Shown here: positions 53,998 through 63,618 of the stretch, one piece after another | Numbering within the stretch: the stretch's first letter is position 1 | Layout: each line of letters opens with the position of its first letter | Assembly: GCA_003251535.1 (NCBI GenBank) | Contig: QKFD01000108.1 | Coordinates: 109,907 to 173,906 of the forward strand | Direction: 5' to 3' | Source of the DNA: Chromatiales bacterium | GTDB taxonomy: Bacteria > Pseudomonadota > Gammaproteobacteria > Thiohalomonadales > Thiohalomonadaceae | DNA length: 64,000 bases | Translations under genes and position numbers: made by a program | The notes under the pieces: model-generated | The model's database searches: none | What the model saw: only the letters and a program-made list of their open reading frames with translations | Told to the model about the DNA's origin: nothing

Positions 53998-54801
53998 ATG
54001 CAGAGCAAGGTGGAGCTACTCATCATCGACCCGCAGAACGACTTTCATGACCTGCCGGGATCGACCCTGCCGGTGGCCGGCGCCATGCAGGATGCGGCGC
54101 GGCTCGCCGATCTCATCGAGCGCAAGCGGCGGGCCATTGCCGCCATCCACGTCACCCTGGACACCCACCAGTTGCTGGATGTTGCCCACCCGATGATGTG
54201 GGTCGATAGCAGTGGTCGGGCACCGGCCCCCTTCACCATCATCACGGCCGAAGAGGTGCGCAGAGGGAGTTGGCGCGCCTTTAACCCCGCCTTCCAGCCG
54301 CGTCTGGCGCACTACGTTGAGCAGCTAGAGCTGAATGGGCGCTATCCCCTCTGCATCTGGCCACCCCACACCTTGGTGGGGACGCCGGGTCACAACGTGG
54401 TGGCGCCGGTGATGACCGCCCTCCAGGGCTGGGAGCAGGAGCGGCGGGGGCGCGCCTCGTTTGTGGTGAAGGGGCACAACCCGTGGACCGAACACTACAG
54501 CGCGGTGATGGCCGATGTCCCCGATCCGAGCGACCCCACCACCCAGCTCAATACCGATCTGATCCGCACCTTGGAGGAGGCTGACGTGGTGCTACTGGCG
54601 GGGCAGGCGCTCTCCCACTGTGTGGCCAACACGGTGCGCGATATCGCCAACAACTTCGGCAACGAGAGTATCCGCAAGTTGGTGCTGATCGACGACACCA
54701 GCTCGCCGGTGGCGGGGTTTGAGGCGCTGGCCGACGACTTTATGCGCGAGATGACGGCGCGCGGGATGCAGACCGCTAAGGCAGCGGAGATCGATATATA
54801 A
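53998..54801 (+). CDS. pncA: Nicotinamidase-type cysteine hydrolase
   Basis: A 267-residue isochorismatase-superfamily hydrolase; ATG at 53998 has AGGAGGTG upstream, and longer frames lack similarity. The triad is Asp11 (IIDPQNDF), Lys in FVVKGHNPWTEHYS and Cys in LSHCVANTV; metal ligands are in TLDTHQLLDVAHP. It should convert nicotinamide to nicotinate, the substrate of the upstream NAPRTase. It is somewhat longer than E. coli PncA (213), with an insertion after the metal site (RRGSWRAFNPAFQPRLAHYV). A related cysteine hydrolase activity cannot be excluded. Confidence 0.85.
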   Translation: MQSKVELLIIDPQNDFHDLPGSTLPVAGAMQDAARLADLIERKRRAIAAIHVTLDTHQLLDVAHPMMWVDSSGRAPAPFTIITAEEVRRGSWRAFNPAFQPRLAHYVEQLELNGRYPLCIWPPHTLVGTPGHNVVAPVMTALQGWEQERRGRASFVVKGHNPWTEHYSAVMADVPDPSDPTTQLNTDLIRTLEEADVVLLAGQALSHCVANTVRDIANNFGNESIRKLVLIDDTSSPVAGFEALADDFMREMTARGMQTAKAAEIDI

Positions 54802-54865
54802 CCCACGCCCGGCCCCGCTGGTGCAGGGGCTGGGCCGAGCGGCCATGACCGCAGGAGTAATGCAG

Positions 54866-55603
54866 ATGAACGAGCGCAATATGCAGTGGTTGACGCCCCC
54901 AGGGGCCAGCAGTTTCCGCTTTTCGGCCGTGCGTCCCGACACCTTGGGGGCGACCGAGTACACCCTCGCCACCATCGTGGTGGATACCACCGCCAGCGTC
55001 AGCCCCTTCGCCGCGGAGCTGAAGGCGGCGGTGGTGGCAGTGGTGGAGTCTTTGCGGCAGTCGCCGCGGGCCGAGCACCTCCTGGTGCGGCTGGTGACCT
55101 TCAACACCACGCTGCGCGAGGTGTTCGGTTTCAAGGCGTTGGCGGATATCGATCCGCAGGCCATCGCCCCCTTTCAGCCGGATGGAATGACGGCGCTATT
55201 CGACGCTAGTTACGAGGCGTTGGCGGCCACCGAACAGTACGCCCGCCTGCTCTATAACCAGGATTTTGATACCAACGCCAGCGTCTATCTCATCACCGAT
55301 GGCGGAGACAACCACTCCCAAGTGGCCACCGCGGCCAAGGTGGCCGAGCTGGTGGGGCGGCTACGACAGCAGGAGATACTGGAGTCGCTCACCACCACCC
55401 TCATCGGTATCAACACCACAGAGCGGGAGGTGCAGCGGGCGTTGGAGCAGTTCGCCCGCGAAGGGGGGCTCGATCAATACATCGATGTGGGCGCGGCGAC
55501 CCCCCAACACTTGGCCCGTCTAGCCGGCTACATCTCCCGCTCCATCAGCCTCCAGTCGCAGGCGCTGGGCAGTGGCGGGGCGAGCCAAACACTTACCTTC
55601 TAG
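54866..55603 (+). CDS. von Willebrand factor A (TerY-like) protein
   Basis: A 245-residue vWA protein; AGGAG (54853-54857) points to ATG 54866 (an ATG two codons earlier is less well spaced). The metal-ion site is DTTAS at residues 40-44 (D-x-T-x-S variant), with DGMTALFDA and LITDGGDNHS completing it. There is no signal peptide, so it is cytoplasmic. Together with the PP2C and kinase genes downstream it forms the set known as a TerY-type phosphorylation triad, in which the vWA protein is thought to be a scaffold or substrate. Confidence 0.85.
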   Translation: MNERNMQWLTPPGASSFRFSAVRPDTLGATEYTLATIVVDTTASVSPFAAELKAAVVAVVESLRQSPRAEHLLVRLVTFNTTLREVFGFKALADIDPQAIAPFQPDGMTALFDASYEALAATEQYARLLYNQDFDTNASVYLITDGGDNHSQVATAAKVAELVGRLRQQEILESLTTTLIGINTTEREVQRALEQFAREGGLDQYIDVGAATPQHLARLAGYISRSISLQSQALGSGGASQTLTF

Positions 55604-55665
55604 CCCAATAAACAACCGCGTTGGAGCGGTCACCGGCCCAGCTACTATCCATACGGGGAGGCAGG

Positions 55666-56505
55666 ATGGAGATCAGCGTCGATAGCCACTACGTGATCGG
55701 CCACAGACACCTGGTGAACCAGGACTACGCCCTAGGGGAGTGCGCGCCGCTCCCGTGGCTAGTGGTGGCCGATGGCTGCTCCAGCGTGGCTGATAGCGAT
55801 GTCGGGGCCCGGCTACTGGCGTTGGCGGCCCGGCACTATCTGCGGCTCGCCCTCGCCAGCGCCACCCCTCCGGCGGTGGCGGCACTGGCCCGCCAAGTCA
55901 GCCGCCAGGCGCGGCGCTCGGCCCAGGCGCTGGGGCTGGCGCCCAGCGCGCTCCAGGCCACCCTGTTGGTGGCCTTCGTCCACGCCGAGCAGGTGACCGT
56001 CTTCCTGCTCGGTGATGGGGCGGTGATGGCCGTTAGCGGTGATGGGTCCCTGGAGTTGGTGGAGGTGGGCTATAGCCACAACGCCCCCTACTACCCGGTC
56101 TACTACACCGATCCGGCGGGGGCGCGCCGCTATCGGCGCTGCTCCCAAGGGGCGGAGAAGTGGCTCCGACAAGGGGGGCGCACCACCACCGAGGCCGTGA
56201 TCGCCCCCACGGTGTTGCACTGGCCCGTGGCGCAACTCCGCGCCCTCTGGCTCGCCTCCGATGGGCTCAGCAGCCTCCACCACGCCACAGATCCGCAGCC
56301 GCTAGCGCTGGCCGAGGTGGCCACCACCTTGACCAGCGGGCTGGTGGGGGAGGGGGCCTTCGTCAAGCGGCGACTACGCCGTGCCCTTAAGCATTGGGAG
56401 CGGGCCGGGGTGGTCCACGACGACGATATCGGCATAGCCGCGATGCAGTTCAGGGGAGGTGGGGTGTGGAGATCTTTGACCAACGGGGTGAGCGGATCCA
56501 GCTGA
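55666..56505 (+). CDS. PP2C-type Ser/Thr protein phosphatase
   Basis: A 279-residue phosphatase from ATG 55666 (GGGGAGG upstream); the TTG 15 codons earlier is less likely. Metal-binding residues are in NQDYALG (Asp20), VVADGCSS (Asp36), FLLGDGAVM, ASDGLSSL and HDDDIGIAAM. The GDG and C-terminal DDD positions show a functional bimetal site. It probably reverses phosphorylation by the kinase whose gene overlaps its last 40 bases. The region between Asp36 and the catalytic core is short compared with RsbU-type phosphatases. Confidence 0.87.
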   Translation: MEISVDSHYVIGHRHLVNQDYALGECAPLPWLVVADGCSSVADSDVGARLLALAARHYLRLALASATPPAVAALARQVSRQARRSAQALGLAPSALQATLLVAFVHAEQVTVFLLGDGAVMAVSGDGSLELVEVGYSHNAPYYPVYYTDPAGARRYRRCSQGAEKWLRQGGRTTTEAVIAPTVLHWPVAQLRALWLASDGLSSLHHATDPQPLALAEVATTLTSGLVGEGAFVKRRLRRALKHWERAGVVHDDDIGIAAMQFRGGGVWRSLTNGVSGSS

Positions 56506-58145
56506 GCGATCAGGCGTTCGTTGCCGAGGGGGGCGAGGGGCGGATTTACGCCCTGGGCGACCGCATCTACAAGATCTACCACCACCCGGACCGCTGTCCG
56601 GCGGCCGCCAAATTCCGCCAACTCCAGCGGCTTGACCACCCCAATCTCGTGCGGCCACTCACCCTGTTGAGCCATGCCGCCGGTCACCCCATTGGTATCG
56701 CCATGGCGCGGGTGCCGGAGCGGGCGGTGGCGCTGCCCCGGCTCTTCTCCAGCACCTTCTGGGGCGCCCATGGGCTGACGGTGGTCGGTATCGCCCGTTT
56801 AGTGGAGGCGATGCGCGCCACCATCGAATTTATTCACCGCCACGACTGCCTCCAGGTGGATGGCAACGAGTTCAACTATCTGGTTGACCTGGCGGCCCTG
56901 CGCCCCTGGTTTATCGATGTGGACTCCTACCAGACCCCGGGATTCCCCGCCACCGCCATCATGCCGTCGATCCGCGACTACAGCCGCTCCAGCTTCTCCC
57001 AGGAGAGCGATTGGTACTCCTTTGCGGTGATCGCCTTTCAGCTCTTTACGGGCATCCACCCCTTCAAGGGGCGCCACCCCGACTTCGCCCCCAATGACTT
57101 TGCCGGGCGGATGGCGGCGGGGATCTCGGTCTTCCATCCGGCGGTCAGTTACCCCTCCTCGGTGCGCGACTTCGCGCTCATTCCCAGCGCCTATCGCCAG
57201 TGGTTTGAGCGGCTATTTATCCACGGCGAGCGCATCGCCCCGCCCCGGGGGGTCCGCCCCCTGCCTGCACCCGGTCAGCTGTCGCCAACCGTAGCGAGTG
57301 GTGGTGCCCTGGAGTTACACCCCATCGCCCGTTACGACCGACCGCTGCGGCGCTGGTATAGCGTGGGAGATGAGTGGGTGGTGGAGCTGGAGGGGGAGGT
57401 GTGGGTGGGGCGGTGCCGCTATCAAGCCCCGGCCGACTATGCGGGAGTGGTGTTGAATGGCCAGGGTCAGCCGCGTTTTCCGCTGCTGCGTGACGGTCGC
57501 CTCACTCTAGTGGCTGGGGAGAGCGGCGCCGAATGGGGCACCGATCTGGCGGCGGATCGCTTGTGGGTGGCGGCCAATCTGCTGTTTGTGTTGCAGGGTG
57601 ACCACCTCATTGAGGTGCAGCTATTCGAGCCGGGTGGGCGGCTGCTGGCCGGGCCGGGGAGCGTGCGCAAGGTACTCCCCCACGCCACTCGACCGTTTGA
57701 TGGTCTGCTGCTGGCGGACCTGCTCGGCCGCACCCACCTGCTACTGCCGGTAGCAAGGGGCGTGCTGCCGATGGTGGCCATCCCGGAGCTGGATGGTGAG
57801 CGGGTGGTGGAGGCGCGCTACCGACGCGGCGTGGCCGGTCTCCTCATGGTCGATCGGGCGGGCCACTATCGGCAGGCGCGGATCCGTTTCAGCAGCGACT
57901 TCAGCCGCTACGACTTTGAGCTACGGGAGGAGGAGGATCTCAACTTCGCGGTGTTGGCCCACGGAGTCGTGGCCTCTATCCCGCGCGATGGGCTACTGGA
58001 GTTGACCTCCACCCAGCCCGCCAGTGGTGTGGTCCGCTGGGTGGAGGATGGGCAGATCCGCACCCTGATGCGGTTGGCAGAGGGGGCCGGCCAACTCCGT
58101 TTTCAGCTCGGCCAGGCGCTCTATGCGGTGCGCTTGAAAGCATAG
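56466..58145 (+). CDS. Diverged protein kinase with large C-terminal sensor-like domain
   Basis: A 559-residue protein. GTG 56466 has AGGGGAGG six bases upstream and gives a start right at the kinase domain; the longer ATG frame (56394) has no added similarity. Kinase part (about 1-270): Gly loop AEGGEGR (20-26), Lys36, a modified catalytic loop HDCLQVDGNEFNYLV (Asp132, Asn137) and IDVDSYQ (151-157) in place of DFG. This form matches kinases of TerY-like triads. The last ~270 residues are a beta-rich region with repeated W/Y-R-L-V motifs, perhaps a propeller, of unknown family. The start overlaps the PP2C gene by 40 bases, so the two are made together. Confidence 0.82.
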   Translation: MEIFDQRGERIQLSDQAFVAEGGEGRIYALGDRIYKIYHHPDRCPAAAKFRQLQRLDHPNLVRPLTLLSHAAGHPIGIAMARVPERAVALPRLFSSTFWGAHGLTVVGIARLVEAMRATIEFIHRHDCLQVDGNEFNYLVDLAALRPWFIDVDSYQTPGFPATAIMPSIRDYSRSSFSQESDWYSFAVIAFQLFTGIHPFKGRHPDFAPNDFAGRMAAGISVFHPAVSYPSSVRDFALIPSAYRQWFERLFIHGERIAPPRGVRPLPAPGQLSPTVASGGALELHPIARYDRPLRRWYSVGDEWVVELEGEVWVGRCRYQAPADYAGVVLNGQGQPRFPLLRDGRLTLVAGESGAEWGTDLAADRLWVAANLLFVLQGDHLIEVQLFEPGGRLLAGPGSVRKVLPHATRPFDGLLLADLLGRTHLLLPVARGVLPMVAIPELDGERVVEARYRRGVAGLLMVDRAGHYRQARIRFSSDFSRYDFELREEEDLNFAVLAHGVVASIPRDGLLELTSTQPASGVVRWVEDGQIRTLMRLAEGAGQLRFQLGQALYAVRLKA

Positions 58146-58222
58146 TCACAGGCTGTTACAAAGCGGGGCTGCGAGTGGCCCGCCCCTGCCGGACGGCGCC
58201 ACCACCGACGCCGGGAGGGGCC

Positions 58223-58960
58223 GTGAGCGCAAATAAAGAGTTGTGGCCGGAGGTGGATGTCATCGTCTTTACGGTGGCGGACGACCAGCTCAAGGTGCTG
58301 TTGGTGAAGCGGCCTGGCAGCTCAGCCGCCTTCCCCAATGCGTGGGCGTTGCCGGGGGGCTCCATGCGCAAACATATCGAGGTTGCGGCCACCCTGGAGG
58401 CGGTGGCAATGCGTGAGTTGGCGGCCAAGACCGGCGCCGAGGCCCCCTATCTGGAGCAGCTGGGCACCTTTGGTGGTCAGACCCGCGACCCCCGCAGCTG
58501 GACCATCTCAGTGGCCTACTTTGCCCTCATCCCCTACGACAAGGTGCAGCTCAAGCCGGAGGCGCGCTGGTGGCCGGTACACGGTGAGGCGGTGGGGACC
58601 CAGCTCGCCTTCGACCATGGTGAGATCCTGGCCGCCGCCATCACCCGGCTACGCTCCAAACTGGAATACAGCGCCATCGCCGGCCATCTGCTGGGGGAGG
58701 AGTTCACCCTGCCCCACCTGCAAAAGGTCTACGAGATCATCCTGGGCGAGCGGCTCAACAAACAGAGCTTCCGCCGCAATGTGGCGCGGGCCGGGGTGCT
58801 GGAGGCGACCGGGCGGCTGGAGGAGAGCCGGGGGCATCGGCGGGCCGAGCTATATCGCTTTACCAAGGATGCGCGCTCGGTGCTCTTCTTCCCCCGTAGC
58901 ATCGTCTATGCGGCCAGTGCCCAAGCCAAAGGGGAGGAGGAGGCCGAAGGTCTGTTGTAG
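58223..58960 (+). CDS. nrtR: NrtR-type Nudix transcriptional regulator of NAD metabolism
   Basis: A 245-residue regulator. The GTG start (SANKELWPEVDVIVF) follows GGAGGGG; an upstream ATG adds only Pro-rich residues. An N-terminal Nudix domain (about 10-145) has GGSMRKHIEVAATLEAVAMRELAAKTGAE (partly quoted): the catalytic REUxEE is RELAAK, missing both catalytic Glu, as expected for an ADP-ribose-binding regulator rather than an enzyme. The C-terminal winged helix (about 150-225, LPHLQKVYEIILGERLNKQSF with the RR-N motif) binds DNA. In known systems NrtR represses NAD-salvage genes and is released by ADP-ribose. It is the last gene of the operon. Confidence 0.9.
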   Translation: MSANKELWPEVDVIVFTVADDQLKVLLVKRPGSSAAFPNAWALPGGSMRKHIEVAATLEAVAMRELAAKTGAEAPYLEQLGTFGGQTRDPRSWTISVAYFALIPYDKVQLKPEARWWPVHGEAVGTQLAFDHGEILAAAITRLRSKLEYSAIAGHLLGEEFTLPHLQKVYEIILGERLNKQSFRRNVARAGVLEATGRLEESRGHRRAELYRFTKDARSVLFFPRSIVYAASAQAKGEEEAEGLL

Positions 58961-59053
58961 GCCCAGGGCGGCCAGAGGGGGGCGCTCGATGTGGGTAAAT
59001 AGCCCTTCGAGGGGCGCCCCTCGGGCAATCCCGTAGGCGGTAGCTGGTACGGC

Positions 59054-59087
59054 CGGGCGCGCCCCGCGCTGGCGGGTGGCGCGCCCG
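59054..59087. terminator. Bidirectional hairpin between nrtR and chemoreceptor gene
   Basis: CGGGCGCGCC (59054-59063) and GGCGCGCCCG (59078-59087) form a 10-bp perfect stem with a 14-nt loop, between the convergent nrtR and chemoreceptor genes. It would end the salvage/triad transcript. Confidence 0.6.
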
Positions 59088-59098
59088 CCGTTTCCCGC

Positions 59099-61012
59099 TC
59101 AATCCAACTTGAAGAAGCCCACCTGGGCGCGCAGCTGTGTCCCCTGCTCATCGAGGGATTTGGCGGCAGCCGCCGCCTCCTCCACTAGGGCGGCGTTCTG
59201 TTGGGTCACCTCATCCATCTGGGTGATGGCCTTATCCACTTGGTCGATCCCCTTGGCCTGTTCACTGCCAGCAGAGGCGATCTCGGCGATGAGGCGACTC
59301 ACCTGCTGCACGTCGGTGACGATGGCCTCCAGCGCCTCGCCCGACTCGAAGACGAGCCGTCCCCCCTCCTCCACCTTGGTGCTGCTATCGCGGATCAGGG
59401 AGGAGATCTCCTTGGCCGCGCTGGCGGAGCGCTGGGCCAGGTTGCGCACCTCCGCCGCCACCACCGCGAAGCCCCGTCCCTGCTCACCGGCGCGGGCCGC
59501 TTCGACGGCGGCATTGAGGGCCAGAAGGTTGGTCTGGAAGGCGATCTCGTCGATGACGCCGATGATCTCCTGGATCCGTCGGCTGCTACTGGTGATCGCC
59601 TCCATCGCCGCCACCGCCCCGCGCACCGTCTTGCTGCTCCGCTCCGCCCGTGCCCGCGTCTCTGCCACCAGGGTGTCGGCCTCGTGGGCGTTCTCGGCAT
59701 TCTGGCGCACGGTGCTGGTCATCTCGGCCATGCTAGAAGCGGTCTGCTCCAGGCTGGCGGCCTGCTCCTCGGTCCGCTGGGAGAGGTCCAGATTGCCATC
59801 GGCAATCTCGCTTGCGGCGCTGCTGATGGATTCGGCCGCGTGGCGGATCTCCAGTAGCATCGCCTGCATCTTGGAGACAAAGCGGTTGAAGGCGTTGGCC
59901 ACCTGTGCCACCTCATCGTGACCAGAGTCGTCCAGGCGCTGGGTGAGATCCCCCTCCCCTTCGGCGATATCGTTGAGGGCGGCAACGGTGCGACGGAGCG
60001 CCCCAACAACGTTGCGGCTGACAACCCAGGCGATCCCTACCGCGGTGAGGGTGGCCAGGAGGAAGATGGCGATGGATAGCGTCATCGCCTGCCGGGCGTG
60101 GAGTGTCAACTCATCGATGCGGGTGGTGAGGTTCTGGGAGAGGTGATCCTCCACCTGCTTTAGCAGATCGATTTTGGCCGTCTGGGTCTGGAACCAGTGG
60201 ACGGCATCGACCCCAAATTTCCCCTCGTTGGCCCGCTCAAAGGCGATCTCGCGCAGCCGTGTCGCCTCCTCCACCGCCGGTTGGCGCATGGTCTCGGTGT
60301 AGAAGGCGCGGGCGCCATCACTGGCCAGACTGTTGAAGACCCGGGTATAGGTCTCCTGCTCGCTGACCAGATTGGCAAAGCGGCGGAACATCCCGGGGCT
60401 AAAGGCATCCCGGGCAAAGGTGTTGGAGAGCACCGCCCGTTCGATACCGGCCCGCTCCTTGCCCAGCAGGAAGTTGACATAGGCCGCCACCAGCCGCGCC
60501 ACCTCGCCATGTTGCGATAAGCGGGTCATGGAGGCGATGAGATTGAGGAAGGCGGCATTCATCTCCGTGTAATAGCCGATCGCCTCCCCCACCGGGATCG
60601 TTTGATTGCGCACCCGATCGCGGATCTCAGGGATCCGTTGATATTGTGTTAAGGCGTCCTTGAGCTGGCGCTGGAACTCATCGCCGTAGTCGGCGAGATG
60701 GAGCTGGTCAACAAAGCTGCGTAGCGCATCGCCCTGCTGATCGGTCTGCTGCTGTTGGGTGGGTAGCTCAGTGGCAAACTGGGTCCCCTGGCTGCCCAGG
60801 AAGCCGGCGGTCATGCCGCGCTCCTTCTGGGTCTCGTGGACCAGACCGCTAATGCGCACCGCCAGCTGGGCCAGGCGGTCCACCGAGCCCATCTCCTCCA
60901 CCACCTGCACCTTATCGAAGACGCTGGTGAGGGAGAAGTAGATGAGCCCCAGGACCGGGACAATCACCATGAAAAGGATTTTGAATTTAATCGATAAATG
61001 ACGGAACTGCAT
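59099..61012 (-). CDS. Methyl-accepting chemotaxis protein with NIT sensor domain
   Basis: A 637-residue chemoreceptor. Helix 1 (about 10-31) and helix 2 (about 309-332) flank a periplasmic NIT domain (about 50-300) with its [16 protein letters not shown] motif, a nitrate/nitrite-type sensor fold. A HAMP domain follows (about 333-385), then the cytoplasmic hairpin with tip [31 protein letters not shown] (about 507-535, partly quoted). It would signal to CheA. No che genes are adjacent, so its pathway lies elsewhere. The long helical ligand region is consistent with NIT receptors, but the ligand is unproven. Confidence 0.93.
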   Translation of the reverse strand: MQFRHLSIKFKILFMVIVPVLGLIYFSLTSVFDKVQVVEEMGSVDRLAQLAVRISGLVHETQKERGMTAGFLGSQGTQFATELPTQQQQTDQQGDALRSFVDQLHLADYGDEFQRQLKDALTQYQRIPEIRDRVRNQTIPVGEAIGYYTEMNAAFLNLIASMTRLSQHGEVARLVAAYVNFLLGKERAGIERAVLSNTFARDAFSPGMFRRFANLVSEQETYTRVFNSLASDGARAFYTETMRQPAVEEATRLREIAFERANEGKFGVDAVHWFQTQTAKIDLLKQVEDHLSQNLTTRIDELTLHARQAMTLSIAIFLLATLTAVGIAWVVSRNVVGALRRTVAALNDIAEGEGDLTQRLDDSGHDEVAQVANAFNRFVSKMQAMLLEIRHAAESISSAASEIADGNLDLSQRTEEQAASLEQTASSMAEMTSTVRQNAENAHEADTLVAETRARAERSSKTVRGAVAAMEAITSSSRRIQEIIGVIDEIAFQTNLLALNAAVEAARAGEQGRGFAVVAAEVRNLAQRSASAAKEISSLIRDSSTKVEEGGRLVFESGEALEAIVTDVQQVSRLIAEIASAGSEQAKGIDQVDKAITQMDEVTQQNAALVEEAAAAAKSLDEQGTQLRAQVGFFKLD

Positions 61013-61141
61013 ACCCTCTCCCCCTATTGATCCGAGATGGTGCGCCTATCGCGTGCCGACCCATGGCCTTTATCATCATTTATTGCTCAAATCCCCCTCG
61101 CCTTCCCCAATAGAAGGGCGCTGGGGTAGTCCATAGGAAGT

Positions 61142-61195
61142 TATAATCGGCCGCTGCGGCAATTGCTGCTAATATTCCGCAGCCATTTTTTTTTT
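61142..61195 (+). promoter_or_regulatory. TATAAT followed at once by hairpin and ten T
   Basis: A perfect -10 hexamer TATAAT (61142-61147) precedes GCTGCGG (61153-61159) and CCGCAGC (61177-61183) with a 17-nt loop, then CA and ten T (61186-61195). A transcript starting about 61154 would meet a terminator within 40 nt. A good -35 is not visible. It could be an attenuator of the following gene or a very short RNA. Confidence 0.5.
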
Positions 61196-61221
61196 CACAC
61201 TCCATTCAACGCTAGGGCTGC

Positions 61222-61680
61222 ATGAAGCGCGATCCTTCGTCCCGCTACCACGAGCACACCCCTACGGACCGGCCCCGAGCCGGTCTTGACCCTATTGGCC
61301 GCGCCGCCCTGGATCTCCCGCTGGCGCGCCAGTACCCAACAGAGTCTAGCGGTACATGGCCAGAGCGCAGCGCCGTGTTTCCGCCGCTGGAACGGGCCCC
61401 CCCCTCCCCAACCGTCGGCGCCGGCCTGTTAAGGCAGCTATTACGTTGGCCGGTTCAGGAACCGGCCCCCGCTGCCGAGCCCCCCACGCCAGCCAATGAT
61501 GGCGTGCGTATCTTCTCCAACCTGCGTCTGCCGCAGGAGTTTGATGAGCGACGGCAGCAGTTGGAGCGCCGTTTCCGGGAGCTGGAGGAGTATCAGCGTG
61601 AGGTGATGGCGGCGGCCGTGGAGGTGGTGAGCGGTGGCCTGGTGACGAGCGGCACCTTCCGTGGTCGCTCACGGCGGTAA
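61222..61680 (+). CDS. Hypothetical Pro-rich protein with C-terminal coiled coil
   Basis: A 152-residue cytoplasmic protein, not recognised. The first 95 residues are Pro/Ala-rich and probably disordered. The C-terminal 55 (VRIFSNLRLPQEFDERRQQ then LERRFRELEEYQREVM) are helical and likely form a coiled coil, ending in Arg-rich RGRSRR. The ATG has only a weak AGGG upstream. It lies between the TATAAT/T-run element and hemB on the same strand, 156 bases before hemB. Coding is supported by position and codon composition only. Confidence 0.55.
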   Translation: MKRDPSSRYHEHTPTDRPRAGLDPIGRAALDLPLARQYPTESSGTWPERSAVFPPLERAPPSPTVGAGLLRQLLRWPVQEPAPAAEPPTPANDGVRIFSNLRLPQEFDERRQQLERRFRELEEYQREVMAAAVEVVSGGLVTSGTFRGRSRR

Positions 61681-61775
61681 GGGGGGCCCCCTTGGGGGCG
61701 GTGCGGATGTGCTAGATTGACGCCCCTCTCATCTACCTGCCCCCAGCCCTGTCGGTGGCCGTAGTGGGAGAGTGA

Positions 61776-62849
<1,074 letters not shown>

Positions 62850-62938
62850 GGGCCCTGGGTGGGCACGGCCGGGCGCAGATCCGTGGCTAGGCGATTGATG
62901 TAACTCCACCCGTATTCAGCCCGCAAACCGCATTGTGA

Positions 62939-62958
62939 GGGCGGCCTCATGGCCGCCC
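62939..62958 (+). terminator. Hairpin after hemB
   Basis: GGGCGGCC (62939-62946), loop TCAT, GGCCGCCC (62951-62958): a perfect 8-bp stem 90 bases after the hemB stop. It may be a terminator or part of the adjacent repeats. Confidence 0.45.
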
Positions 62959-63093
62959 CAGTCCGTAGGTTGGGCTGCCAAAGGAAGCCCAACGCCACCG
63001 CTCCCCCCTCACGGCACCGAGTTGAGGGAGACCCGGAGCCCAATCCCTCGACGGTGAAGAGGTTTGTCCGTTCGGCGTAGGGTATGGTGGTTA

Positions 63094-63126
63094 GAGCGCA
63101 CGGAGCGCACGGAGCGCACGGAGCGC
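63094..63126. repeat. 9-bp tandem repeat (GAGCGCACG)
   Basis: Three exact GAGCGCACG units (63094-63120) and a 6-base partial copy. No coding role is seen. Confidence 0.9.
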
Positions 63127-63329
63127 CCCGCGGCTTCACGTCCCGGACAGGCGGGCGGAATAAGTAGGGCCAGAGTGTATTTATTCTGGTTGCCGAAACG
63201 GGCGAACGCCCGCCACAACCCCGTCACTTCGCCCGAGCGATCACCTATTTGGACAGACAGAATCGACAACAGGCACACCGCGGCCCCTTGCCTCGCCGGA
63301 TGGAAGGGGGCGTGCTGCGAGGGCGCGCC

Positions 63330-63612
63330 TCACCCCGGTGTTAAACCAAGCACCGCGCCTAAAGGGCTCGCTACGGCCCGTCCGCCCCGATTGAGGACAT
63401 GGGTATATCTGGGTGGTGCGCACATCGGCGTGGCCGAGCTGCTCATCGGTGCCACGCTCCAACAGGTGCGTAGCGAACGAGTGTCGCAGCTGGCCGGTTT
63501 CTGGATGCCGGCCTAGATCACCGCACGCCGAACCGCCTTCTGTACTGTGCTTTCATCCACATGGTGGCGCCGACGCTCGCCCGAGCGGGGATTGGTCGCA
63601 ACCCAGTTGCCC
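63330..63612 (-). pseudogene. Broken integron-type tyrosine recombinase (intI-like) C-terminus
   Basis: On the minus strand, pieces of three frames together read like the C-terminal third of an integron integrase: [19 protein letters not shown] and KAVRRAVI, a TAG stop (63513-63515), [11 protein letters not shown], a frameshift near 63480, [26 protein letters not shown], a second frameshift near 63402, [14 protein letters not shown] and a stop at 63330. The catalytic LRH is lost at the first shift, and about five residues (IRTVQ) are missing. The TTQIY Tyr is retained. It is inactive. The N-terminal two thirds are not present in this window in any frame I can see. Confidence 0.75.
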
Positions 63613-63618
63613 ACACAG

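Larger units (their letters stand above)
62850..63329. other. Repeat-rich intergenic region at the decayed right end
   Basis: 480 bases with no real gene. It contains a GGGCGGCC/GGCCGCCC hairpin, a GTTGGGCT/AGCCCAAC hairpin (62969-62993) of the extragenic palindrome type, a 9-bp tandem repeat and degenerate GGCGGAATAAG-type sequence near 63150. Open frames over it are low-complexity. Confidence 0.6.

Noticed and set aside
52413..58960. Reading the triad locus as a tellurite-resistance (ter) operon
   Set aside because: No TerD-, TerC- or TerB-like gene is present; only the vWA-PP2C-kinase part resembles such loci, and the companions are NAD-salvage genes.
63009..63278. 89-residue minus-strand frame in the right-end repeats
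   Set aside because: It is built on the 9-bp tandem repeat (SVRSVRSVRS) and on palindromic debris, without a recognisable domain.
63338..63346. GTTAAAC as an attC-like core beside the integrase relic
   Set aside because: The motif is short and self-complementary, lies at the 3' rather than the 5' side of the integrase, and lacks a partner site.
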